A DNA stretch of 64,000 bases. Source: JAFAHD01 sp963772515. Lineage in GTDB: Bacteria; Vulcanimicrobiota; Vulcanimicrobiia; Eremiobacterales; Eremiobacteraceae. Both the position numbers and the translations under genes were made by a program. Below, piece after piece: positions 9,357-17,834 of this stretch. The first letter of the stretch is position 1. Each line of letters opens with the position of its first letter. Under the pieces are notes generated by a model. The model had not been told where the DNA came from. It searched no databases and saw nothing but the letters and a program-made list of their open reading frames with translations. The stretch is taken from the NCBI GenBank assembly GCA_963772515.1, contig CAVYXC010000002.1, positions 806,001 through 870,000 on the forward strand, given 5' to 3'.

Positions 9357-10631
9357 TCAGCGTCGCGGCGTGTCGAGCAGGCTTTCGTACAGCGCCGCGT
9401 ATGCGGCGCCGATCGACGTCCAATCATGCCGCGACTGGACGGAGGCACGCGCGGCCACGCCGAGCGACTGCGCGAGAGCGCGATCGGAAGCGAGCTGTCC
9501 GATCGCCGCAGCGAATCTGTCCACATCGCCGAGCGGCGTGAGCAAGCCGGTGCGGCCGTCCTCGATCAGCGCTCGAGCGCCGGCGTTGGCGGTCGAGATG
9601 CACGGCATCCCCGTCGCCATGGCTTCGAGCAGCGACATGCCGAAACTCTCGGACCAAGACATGCTTACCAGCGCGTCGGCGGCGGCGTATTGCGCGCGCA
9701 GCGCGTTCTCATCCAGGAAGCCGGCGAATCGCACCGCATCGCCCAAGCCCAAATCGTCGCGCAGCGTCGTGAGGTTCGCGCGCTGCGGGCCGTCCCCGGC
9801 GAGGATCAGCCGCACATCGGCGCGAGTTCGCGCGAACGCGACCGCGCGCAGCAGCAGATCGATCCCTTTGCGCTTGACGAAATACGAAGCCGACAGCAGC
9901 ACGAACGGGGACGTGCGAGCGGAGCGATCGACCACATCGAAACCGCCATAGTCGATGCCCGCCGGGATGACGGTGATGGGCGATCGTATCCGGCGCGCCT
10001 GCAGATACGCCTTCGTCTCTTCGGTGATCGCCACGATTGCATCTGCCGCATTGAGACAGCGGTCGGAAAGACGATGCGCCAGCCCGCCGATCAATCGGCG
10101 CCGTCGCGCGCCGCGCGGCGCCTGTGCCGGCGCATCGAACTCGCGGCGATACAACGAACCGATGTCCTCAGCGGTGCCGCCGAGCGCTTCATCGTGCGGC
10201 AACTGCACCGGGCCGATCACGATGCGCGTGCGCGCCGGCACACCCAGCGGTGTGCGCCGGAACAGGATGAGCGGGTTGAACGTGATCGGTGAGAACGGCA
10301 GGACATGGTGAAGGATGTCCGGCGGGTCGCGCCGGGCGATGGCGAGACCGCTGCGCCAGTAGCCCGACATGAACGCCGCCGCCGTGCCCACCGAGAACAA
10401 GTGTTGGCGCGCGACCGGCAGCACCTCGTGAACGGCGACGTTCGGGCCGAACGATCCATTGCGCAGTTCGCCGAGGACGACATCGGCGGCGCGTATGCGC
10501 GGCGCAATGTGCGCGATGATCTGAAACGGCCAGCAGAATTCGCTCCCTCCGACATCTGCACCCGTGAAGTAGTGCGCAGGGGCGAAGAGAACGCGCGCCT
10601 CACTCGCGTGCACGGCGCACTCCTGGATCAA
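9357..10631 (-). CDS. GT4-family glycosyltransferase
   Basis: A retaining GT-B glycosyltransferase of about 424 residues. Donor-domain motifs are LLSASYFVKRKGIDLLLRA, LILAGDGPQ, VRFAGFLDENALRAQY and SWSESFGMSLLEAMATG (the EX7E-type signature). The central region GPVQLPHDEALGG resembles transferases that act on polyprenyl-linked glycans. TTG 10631 gives a 32-bp overlap with the upstream gene; GTG 10613 is an equally possible start with a shorter overlap. It is part of the minus-strand polysaccharide operon. Donor is unknown. Confidence 0.85.
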   Translation of the reverse strand: MIQECAVHASEARVLFAPAHYFTGADVGGSEFCWPFQIIAHIAPRIRAADVVLGELRNGSFGPNVAVHEVLPVARQHLFSVGTAAAFMSGYWRSGLAIARRDPPDILHHVLPFSPITFNPLILFRRTPLGVPARTRIVIGPVQLPHDEALGGTAEDIGSLYRREFDAPAQAPRGARRRRLIGGLAHRLSDRCLNAADAIVAITEETKAYLQARRIRSPITVIPAGIDYGGFDVVDRSARTSPFVLLSASYFVKRKGIDLLLRAVAFARTRADVRLILAGDGPQRANLTTLRDDLGLGDAVRFAGFLDENALRAQYAAADALVSMSWSESFGMSLLEAMATGMPCISTANAGARALIEDGRTGLLTPLGDVDRFAAAIGQLASDRALAQSLGVAARASVQSRHDWTSIGAAYAALYESLLDTPRR

Positions 10632-13206
10632 GCACGATGCATGCGATCAGACCGAGCGCCACGAGCAGCGAGAGGATCTCGCCTAACGCCAACTGGCGAT
10701 CGACCGAGTACTCGAAGGTGACGCCGGAAGCTTCGGCCGGCAGATCTGCCGCGGCGAAATCGCCGACGCTGCGCGAAGGCGCGCGGGGTTCGCGAGCGTC
10801 GGGTGCTGAAGCGGTCGACCAAAGAAGCGACGCCGACATGGGTCCAGCGAGCGTGCCCGAGACCCGCCCCGCCCCAGCCAGCGTTGCCGGGAACTCACGG
10901 GTGGTCTGCAACGGAAGGGTCAGATAAGCATCGTGCGTGCGACCGGCAGCAAACGCCGCAGCGAGAGGTATGAGGATCGAGATGGTTCGAGTTGGCCGCG
11001 CTAGCCCCAATGCGGCCGGATCGATCAAGCCGTGATAACTGGCCGGCACAAAAGCGACCGATTCGATGCTGATGTCCATGGGTGGACTCGCGCGCGCATG
11101 CAGCGTACGCGGAACGTCTTCGGCCGGCAGCATTACGTCGTAGTCGCCAGGGCGCGAAACTCCTCGGATCTCGTAGCCGAACGCGGTCTCCGGTGTCCGA
11201 AGCGCGAGGTACGGACGCGCCGCGCCGACGTGCCCGACACGGATGCCCACGTCGACGTACCCGGTCCAATCCGGTACCTCAAGCGTGGCGCCGTACCGAT
11301 CGAGGACGACAGGGCCGTCGCGTTCGGGCACCAGGCCATCAACGCGAAGCGCGCCCCTCGATGCGAACATAGTGTCGCGCGGCGGCCGCGCCGCGACCAG
11401 CGCCGGATCGCGAGCACCGCGGACCCCCGACGGCACGGGGACGAGCCACGCACCGACGGCGGCGCCGCGCGCCGTCATGCTGACGGCTGAGCCGCGCATG
11501 GGCGCTGCAGAGCCAGCGTCGCGCACGGATGGGATCTGTAGAGCATTGACGCGCAAGGCTGCGAGCGCGGGGTCCGCGGAAAAGCGCATGACGTCGCCGA
11601 CTTTGAACACGCTCAGCGCGGGACCGTCGAACAACGGCGCGCCGAACGCACCAAGCGCGGCATAAGTACGGATGGTCCGAAACGCGACGTACGTCGGCGG
11701 ATAGGCAAGCGACGCGCTCTCATTGCGCAGCAACACGATATAGCCGATGCCGAGCGAGCGCAGCGCTCGCGCGAGGCGCTGGCTGTCGGACAACGAGCTC
11801 GCGCCCTCGACGGCGATCTGCGCGAACCAAAGCGCATCGACTGCCGGGTGGCGATTGTCGGGCGGCACGAATCGATCCGGAATGGGAGCCCAGAGCACGC
11901 GCGACGGCACCGGATCGGCGCTCAAGGCCTGCGCGAGGAGCGTCTCATCGGCAGCGGGCTGCTTGGGCCAGTAGAGCTGCGTCTGCGCACCGGTGAAGAC
12001 AGGCCGCGACGGCGACAACGCGAGCGCGATGAATGCGGCGGCGGCAACGCATTGCATCCAGCGCCGCGGCATCCGTGCGACGATCGCGGCCGCGCCGATG
12101 CCGAACGCGAGCGCGTAGCCCGGCAGCATCAACGCGGTGAATTTCGACGGATCGCGGAACAGATGGATGTACCACGTGTGCATGAAGAGCCAGACGTACG
12201 CCGGACCGAACCACGTGAGGGTGCCGGCCACGAACACGGCTCCGACCGCGACCAGCGCGAGCATGACAGCGGCGCGCGGCCGTTGGTCCGGATCGCGCAG
12301 CATCACCCAGAATCCGACCACCACCGGCACGAGGAAGGAAGCGAACTTCCAGCGCCACGTGTGCACCGCGTTGTCGTACCACAGCGGATGGTCGAACGTG
12401 AGCGCTTGCGCGAGCGAGGTGAAGCTCAGGCGCGAAAGCCAACCGGGGTCGCCGTAATCCGACGGCGGCGAGAACTGCAAGTGGGAGGCCAGCGTCGGGA
12501 TAAACGTATACAAGAGCAAGAGCGCGAGCGCCCCGCCGATTGCCCCCGCGCGCCCAAACTGTCCTGCAAACGAATCGCGTCGCAGCTCGATCGCGCACAG
12601 CGGGATCGCCGCCGTACACGCGAGCAGCGCGATGCGAACGTCGCACACGAATGCCAATCCCAGACACAGCGCCGCCAGCGCGGCGTCGCGTGCGCGGCCA
12701 CCGGGCCGGACAGCGCGAACGCACGCCGCAAGCGCGATCGCCGACCAGGCTGCGGACTCTGCAACGGTCATCTGCCCGCGTCCGACGATGACGTCGACAT
12801 AGGCGTTGCAAGCGTAGAACGCGCCCGCCAACCAGCTTGCCAACACGCTAGCCGCATAGGTGCGCGCGAAGACGTAACCGCCGGCCGCGAGCAACACGAT
12901 GGTAGGGAACATCACGATGAGGCGGGCAGCGAGGTCAGGCGAGGCGCCGAGGCGTGCGACCAGCGCCATGAGGCTGATCATCGGATAGAAGTTGATCGAA
13001 TCGCGATTGTCGGCGCCGAGATTCAGCGTGAAGTCGAACACGCTGGGCGACGGGAACAGCGCGTGCAACTGCGCCGCGGAGTACACTCGCCAGTCTTGGT
13101 CTGTGATGATGCCTGGTAAGAACCAGCGCCAGTGGATGGCCACGACGACTGCGGCAAGTAAGGCAAGCGCCACAGCGTCAGCTCGTCGAAGGCCGAGTGG
13201 CTTCAC
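10600..13206 (-). CDS. Large GT-C/YfhO-like membrane protein, paralogue A
   Basis: About 868 residues. The N-terminal half has roughly ten to eleven membrane helices (for example ADAVALALLAAVVVAIHW). In the loop after them is FRDPSKF at about residue 352, the same position as in the operon's other two paralogues. A periplasmic beta-rich part follows, with a single C-terminal helix (LALGEILSLLVALGLIACIV). This plan matches GT-C lipid-linked-sugar transferases such as the AftD/DUF3367 and YfhO groups. Transfer of a polyprenyl-phosphate sugar is inferred. GTG 13206 overlaps the upstream TGA as GTGA. A catalytic acidic residue in the first loop cannot be assigned with certainty. Confidence 0.65.
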   Translation of the reverse strand: MKPLGLRRADAVALALLAAVVVAIHWRWFLPGIITDQDWRVYSAAQLHALFPSPSVFDFTLNLGADNRDSINFYPMISLMALVARLGASPDLAARLIVMFPTIVLLAAGGYVFARTYAASVLASWLAGAFYACNAYVDVIVGRGQMTVAESAAWSAIALAACVRAVRPGGRARDAALAALCLGLAFVCDVRIALLACTAAIPLCAIELRRDSFAGQFGRAGAIGGALALLLLYTFIPTLASHLQFSPPSDYGDPGWLSRLSFTSLAQALTFDHPLWYDNAVHTWRWKFASFLVPVVVGFWVMLRDPDQRPRAAVMLALVAVGAVFVAGTLTWFGPAYVWLFMHTWYIHLFRDPSKFTALMLPGYALAFGIGAAAIVARMPRRWMQCVAAAAFIALALSPSRPVFTGAQTQLYWPKQPAADETLLAQALSADPVPSRVLWAPIPDRFVPPDNRHPAVDALWFAQIAVEGASSLSDSQRLARALRSLGIGYIVLLRNESASLAYPPTYVAFRTIRTYAALGAFGAPLFDGPALSVFKVGDVMRFSADPALAALRVNALQIPSVRDAGSAAPMRGSAVSMTARGAAVGAWLVPVPSGVRGARDPALVAARPPRDTMFASRGALRVDGLVPERDGPVVLDRYGATLEVPDWTGYVDVGIRVGHVGAARPYLALRTPETAFGYEIRGVSRPGDYDVMLPAEDVPRTLHARASPPMDISIESVAFVPASYHGLIDPAALGLARPTRTISILIPLAAAFAAGRTHDAYLTLPLQTTREFPATLAGAGRVSGTLAGPMSASLLWSTASAPDAREPRAPSRSVGDFAAADLPAEASGVTFEYSVDRQLALGEILSLLVALGLIACIVLDPGVRRARE

Positions 13207-15488
13207 GCCGCTGCTCGCCTGCGCAGTGCGCCGCCCGCCAGGACTCCCGCGATGCAAAGCCACGCGACGATCGCAACGCTCCAGGCGGCGATGAGCCCTG
13301 CAGTTCTCCCGTCCGAGATCGCGACTTCGCCCTCGGCGCCGGCCGGCACGAGCCACCCGTTCGCATAGCCGTCAACCCGGACATGCACAAGATCGCGGCC
13401 GCCGGCGCGCGCGCGCAATGCCGGATCGAATTGCGTATCGACGACGAGCATCCGGTCGCTGCCAAGCGAAAGCGCTCGTGCTTGCGCTGTCGGTTCGCGC
13501 AGCGCCGGCCCGAACAGCGCGAACCTACCGTCGCCCACGCAGTCAAACGACTCTTCGCACAAAGCGAGCGCGAACCGAGCAGAGCGGGGGTCGTAGACAA
13601 ATCTCGCTGAGGGGTTTACACGCGTGTCCGCCAGCGCCGGCGCAGCGACGATGCTGGCGCCACCCGCAAGCTCGACAAATGCGACGCCCGCGCCGCCGAA
13701 AAGACTCGCCGAGACCGGCCCGTCGTGGGGGTCTACGAACCGGCGGTCATCGAGCGGCGGCTCGATCTCGGATTCGTGCACGCCGAGCGCACCTGCGTCG
13801 CGCGCGAAGATGAAGTCATGCCCGCCGCCCAGCGACGTCAATCCGTCGAGCCAATCGTCGGGCACGATGTCGACGCGATCGATCGCGCGGCGCGCCGCAG
13901 GCACCGCATCGATCTGCTCGAGCGAATCGGTGGGACTTGCGTAGACGCGCGTCGTGCGCAGAGCGTCTGCGCACTTCGGCGATCTCAAAGGCCCGACCGG
14001 CGACACAGCCTCGGCGGTGCGCGTCAGGTCAAGCCGCCGCCAGATATAACGCACGCGCATCGCGCGCAGGAGAGGCCCCGCGCATCCGAGCGGCAGCATG
14101 CGCGCGACGGCCACAGGCCCGGTCGGGAAGTACTCCTCGACGATCGGGTGAGCGCCCGCGCGGCCGAAGAATGGATCGAATCCGCCCGCGTCGTTCTCCG
14201 TGGCCTTCAAGAAGCGGCCGTTGGGCTGCGGCCAGGCCCGGTCGTCGCCCGGCATTGCAGCCAATGCATCGAATGCCGCGACGTGCGGACGCAAGTCGCT
14301 GGAACTGAGCACCGCGTCGTATCGGGCCAAACATCCGACGGCGATGACGAGCGCCGCCGCGCCCCACACTGCGAGCCGGCCGAACGTGACACCGGCGGCC
14401 CGCGCGGCGCCGATGACGTACGCGACGGCCAGCAGGGCGATCAAATCGTACAGCTCGCGGAAGACGGTGGCCGCCGGAACGTTCAAGAAGATGTTGTCAG
14501 CCACGCCTCTCCATGGTAGATGATAGGAGCACACGACGGCGAGGATGGATGCCGCGCCCGCGGCGACGATCCAGCCGGCCCTGCGCAGACCCGGGAACAG
14601 CAAGAGCCCAAACCATGCCGCCGCAGCGAAAGCGTAACACGCGATGGCGGCTGCGTGATGGAGGCCGATGGTCGCGATCGCGTAGGATTGGGTGAAGTAG
14701 CCGTCGAGCCGCAGCGCGAGCCGGAGCGGCGGGCTTTGGATCAGCTCCCACGGGCTGCGCGCCAAGAACTGGCCGTACGCATCCGCGCCCAACGCGTTAC
14801 GCACCTCAAGGGCCAGCGGCGTTTGCGTGGCCGCGGCCAGCGTGCCTCCCGCGGACGCCGCAAGTGCGCCGCGCAGGCCAGCGAGTATGGCGCCGGCGGC
14901 GATCAGTGCGACCAACGACGCCGCGAATATCTGCAACTGAGGCGCCACCAGCGCGAGCGCCAGCGCGGTTCCGCCGACTGTGAACAGGATGCTGCGATCC
15001 CGCATTGTCCTGATCGCCCAGAATGCGAAGGGCAGCGCCGCATACGCAAGCCAGACCGTCACCTGTCCGCTGACGATCTTGTTGAACGCGTATGGGCTGG
15101 CGGCGTATGCCACTCCGATGAGCAATCCGCTCGCGCGATCGGCGCCGCACGCCCGCGCGAGCGCTGCCGCGCCCACCGCGCCTGCGATCGTCGTCCAGAG
15201 AAGAAAGAACTTGAGAGCCGCGCTGCTGCCGATCAGCCCCACCGGGAGCGCAGCAAGGAACAGCGCCGGATATGCCGCCACATCCGTGTTCGGCCCGCCG
15301 AGCGAATCGAGCCGCGAGAAGCTTGTCCGCGAATGGAACAGATCGACGATTTGTGCGGGCGCCGGCGACCATGCCCAATCGTGCGCGAAGTTCGGCGTGC
15401 CTGGGGAATAGAGAAACGACCGGTACGCGATCGCGCAGAACACCGCAGCGGCAGCCGCGACCGCTAGAAGCTCACGCGAGCGCTGCAT
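13203..15488 (-). CDS. Large GT-C/YfhO-like membrane protein, paralogue B
   Basis: About 761 residues with the same plan as its neighbours: many N-terminal helices, a motif FRELYDL at about residue 344 where the paralogues have FRDPSKF, a large periplasmic beta-rich region and a C-terminal helix (AAWSVAIVAWLCIAGVLAGG) ending in Arg residues. Just before that helix is DGYANGWLVPA, equivalent to QGYDAGWVARA in paralogue C and to the GYxxGW signature seen before the last helix of YfhO/AftD-type proteins. ATG 15488 overlaps the previous stop as TGATG. Probably a polyprenyl-linked sugar transferase of the GT-C superfamily; substrate unknown. Confidence 0.65.
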   Translation of the reverse strand: MQRSRELLAVAAAAAVFCAIAYRSFLYSPGTPNFAHDWAWSPAPAQIVDLFHSRTSFSRLDSLGGPNTDVAAYPALFLAALPVGLIGSSAALKFFLLWTTIAGAVGAAALARACGADRASGLLIGVAYAASPYAFNKIVSGQVTVWLAYAALPFAFWAIRTMRDRSILFTVGGTALALALVAPQLQIFAASLVALIAAGAILAGLRGALAASAGGTLAAATQTPLALEVRNALGADAYGQFLARSPWELIQSPPLRLALRLDGYFTQSYAIATIGLHHAAAIACYAFAAAAWFGLLLFPGLRRAGWIVAAGAASILAVVCSYHLPWRGVADNIFLNVPAATVFRELYDLIALLAVAYVIGAARAAGVTFGRLAVWGAAALVIAVGCLARYDAVLSSSDLRPHVAAFDALAAMPGDDRAWPQPNGRFLKATENDAGGFDPFFGRAGAHPIVEEYFPTGPVAVARMLPLGCAGPLLRAMRVRYIWRRLDLTRTAEAVSPVGPLRSPKCADALRTTRVYASPTDSLEQIDAVPAARRAIDRVDIVPDDWLDGLTSLGGGHDFIFARDAGALGVHESEIEPPLDDRRFVDPHDGPVSASLFGGAGVAFVELAGGASIVAAPALADTRVNPSARFVYDPRSARFALALCEESFDCVGDGRFALFGPALREPTAQARALSLGSDRMLVVDTQFDPALRARAGGRDLVHVRVDGYANGWLVPAGAEGEVAISDGRTAGLIAAWSVAIVAWLCIAGVLAGGALRRRAAA

Positions 15489-17461
15489 CAACGAGTGGTC
15501 CGCGAAGGTTCCGAGGCCTGCGGTCCGGCGCTGGCGGGCGATTGCGGGAGATGCCACACACCCTCGTTGAGGACTACGCCGGAATCCCCCTCGACGAATT
15601 GGTGCGAGATGATGGCGAGCATCGCATCCGTCGCCGCATCCCATGAGAAGGTCGCGGCCCGCTCGACGGCGCCGCGCGTCAGCGCCTCCCGGCGGTTCTT
15701 GTCGCTCAGGACGGCGGCGATCGCGTCCGCAAAATCCTCGACCAGCGCACCGCGGTCGGGCACGATGATGCCGCTGACGCCGTCGACGATCGCCTCGCGC
15801 AAGCCAGGGACGTCGAATGCGACGGCTGGCGTGCCGCAGGCGTTGGCCTCGATCACCGAGATGCCCCATCCCTCCACCAACGATGCAGTCGCAAAGACCC
15901 ACGCTTGCTGCAACAGCTGACGCTTGCGAGGCTCGTCGACAAAGCCTTCGAAAATCACCGATTCGCCGAGTTCGAGCTGCTCCGCCAACGCGCGGAGCCG
16001 TGCCGCATCCTCGCCGCGTCCGGCGATCCGCAACTGCGCCTCCGGCAGCTGCGTGCGCACGCGCGCAAATGCGCGCAGGAGCAGATCGATCCGCTTATAT
16101 GGCTTCAAGCGGCCGAGATAGAGGATCGTGGGTTGAGCCGCCTTGGTCCCCGGCAGTAGAAGATGATCCACGCCGCTCGGCACCACGAAGATCGGCCGTC
16201 GCGTCAGACGCAAGCGTTGCATCTCGTCGCGCGTGTTCTCAGAGATCGTGACGAACGTTACATGGCGATAGACGAACGGCATCACGCGGGTCTCGATCCA
16301 CGCCAGCAGCCACGAGAGCGGCGGTCGCAGTTGCGTCAGGAAGACCTCGCGATGCACGTGGTACATCACGCACAGTTTCGCTTTCAACGAGAACATCGGC
16401 GAGAAAAATGGTATGCCGTTCTCGGAATCGATGATGAGGTCGAAGCGGTCGACGCAGGAGCGCAAATACTCCAGCGGCACCGCGAGATACACGGTCAGCG
16501 CATTGCCGGTCCGCGTGATGGAGACGCCGTCGATGACCTCGTGACGCGGGGCGCCCGAGAACCCTGACGTGAGCCAAGAGACCGATTGCCCGCGCGCGAC
16601 CAGGCGGCGCGCGATCTCGTGGAGATAGAGCTCTGCTCCGCCCGCTTGGGGGTGGTGGATGTCGCGCCAGTTCAGGATCAGGATACGCAGGTGGTCGCGC
16701 ATGCGCAGCGGCTTTGTCGGTACGACGCGGTCGAGCCACGGCACGAACGGGTGAAACGGCGAGTGGCGCAGGCGCAGCCGCAGGAGCGCGGCGAGCATGA
16801 GCATCGAGCTCGGCACGACGCGTAGGCTCGAGCCCGTCCGGTCTTCCCAAACGGTCGGCAGCTCGACGATGCGTCGACCCGACTGCGACAGCAGTACGAG
16901 CAGATCGACGTCAAACGCGAAATTCGCCGTCTCGAGGCGATGGAGGATCGGGCGCAGCGCGTCCGCGCGGAACACTTTGGCGCCGCATTGCGTGTCGGAA
17001 AAGGGCAGGCCGAACATGACGCGCACGATCGCGTTGAACGCCCGGCTCGCAAAACGCCGCAGTCTTGTCTGCGGCACACGCACCACCGACGCCTCAAGCC
17101 AGCGCGATGCGATCACGCCGTCAGCGTCGCCAAGCGCCTCGCACAACCGCCGCATCTCCGCAGCTGATGTCGAACCGTCGGCGTCGACAAACCCGATGAT
17201 CGGCGCACGGGCGAGCATCATCCCGGCGCGCACCGCGCCGCCTTTTCCGACCGCTAGCGGCAGGGCGACGAGACGGACGTCGCCGCGGCCGTCGCACGTC
17301 GCGCGAACGCGTTCCTGGGTCGCATCCGTGCAGCCGTTGAGGACGACGATCAGCTCGGAGTCCTGGAAGGAGCGGAGATAGTCGCTCACGACCGGCCCGA
17401 TGCGGTCCTGCTCGTTATGCGCGGGAATAATGATGGAGTAGCGCGGGAGTGCCTCACTCAT
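15488..17461 (-). CDS. Bifunctional GT2-GT4 glycosyltransferase fusion
   Basis: One uninterrupted frame encodes two complete transferases. Residues about 1-230 are GT2 of the dolichyl-phosphate-sugar synthase type (YSIIIPAHNEQDRIG, VDADGSTS, SDTQCGAKVFRADA). Residues about 250-600 are GT4 (ILNWRDIHHPQAGGAELYLHEIARRL, ILYLGRLKPYKRIDLLLRAF, SLVEGWGISVIEANACG). The GT2 half probably loads a sugar on polyprenyl phosphate, which would be the donor for the GT-C proteins encoded around it; the GT4 half would add a sugar to another acceptor. This is inference. ATG 17461 overlaps the previous gene by 8 bp; an ATG-like start 42 bp upstream exists but lies inside that gene. Confidence 0.85.
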   Translation of the reverse strand: MSEALPRYSIIIPAHNEQDRIGPVVSDYLRSFQDSELIVVLNGCTDATQERVRATCDGRGDVRLVALPLAVGKGGAVRAGMMLARAPIIGFVDADGSTSAAEMRRLCEALGDADGVIASRWLEASVVRVPQTRLRRFASRAFNAIVRVMFGLPFSDTQCGAKVFRADALRPILHRLETANFAFDVDLLVLLSQSGRRIVELPTVWEDRTGSSLRVVPSSMLMLAALLRLRLRHSPFHPFVPWLDRVVPTKPLRMRDHLRILILNWRDIHHPQAGGAELYLHEIARRLVARGQSVSWLTSGFSGAPRHEVIDGVSITRTGNALTVYLAVPLEYLRSCVDRFDLIIDSENGIPFFSPMFSLKAKLCVMYHVHREVFLTQLRPPLSWLLAWIETRVMPFVYRHVTFVTISENTRDEMQRLRLTRRPIFVVPSGVDHLLLPGTKAAQPTILYLGRLKPYKRIDLLLRAFARVRTQLPEAQLRIAGRGEDAARLRALAEQLELGESVIFEGFVDEPRKRQLLQQAWVFATASLVEGWGISVIEANACGTPAVAFDVPGLREAIVDGVSGIIVPDRGALVEDFADAIAAVLSDKNRREALTRGAVERAATFSWDAATDAMLAIISHQFVEGDSGVVLNEGVWHLPQSPASAGPQASEPSRTTR

Positions 17462-17834
17462 GGGTGTTGCTGTCTCGCCGCTGGCCTTGAGGTATCCCTG
17501 CAATCAGCGCGTAGGCGGCCGCGGCACATCCCGCAAGCAGGACGTAGGCGCCAGCACTGGCGAGCGGGAGCGCGGCGACGTCGTAGAGCCCTTGCGATGC
17601 CTCGTATAGCGCAAAGCCGGTGCAGACCAAGACGCCGCCGACGGCGATCGCACTGCGCGTCAGTGCGTCGTCGCGCCGCAGCCACAGGGCGCCCGCCAGC
17701 GCGGCGACGAAGGCTGCGATGGTTTGCGCCGCTTGCATCGTGCCGCTCTCATGGCCGGCAGCCAACGCGCGCACGGCGACGAGCGCGATAAAGGCAAGCG
17801 CCGAGCCAGCGACCAGGCCCGCGACCGCGCGCAT
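17454..17834 (-). CDS. Small four-helix membrane protein, function unknown
   Basis: 126 residues with four hydrophobic segments: AVAGLVAGSALAFIALVAV, AQTIAAFVAALAGALWL, SAIAVGGVLVCTGFALYEA and AGAYVLLAGCAAAAYALIAG. I do not recognise a family. ATG 17834 overlaps the upstream stop as TGATG, and its own stop overlaps the fusion gene by 8 bp, so it is translated within the operon. The frame is open further upstream, but that part is an Arg-rich shadow of the neighbour. It may be a partner or scaffold for the GT-C proteins on either side. Confidence 0.7.
   Translation of the reverse strand: MRAVAGLVAGSALAFIALVAVRALAAGHESGTMQAAQTIAAFVAALAGALWLRRDDALTRSAIAVGGVLVCTGFALYEASQGLYDVAALPLASAGAYVLLAGCAAAAYALIAGIPQGQRRDSNTHE

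Noticed and set aside
11848..13119. Long plus-strand reading frame within paralogue A
   Set aside because: The encoded protein is dominated by Arg, Glu and Gln without hydrophobic segments; the minus strand gives a typical membrane protein.
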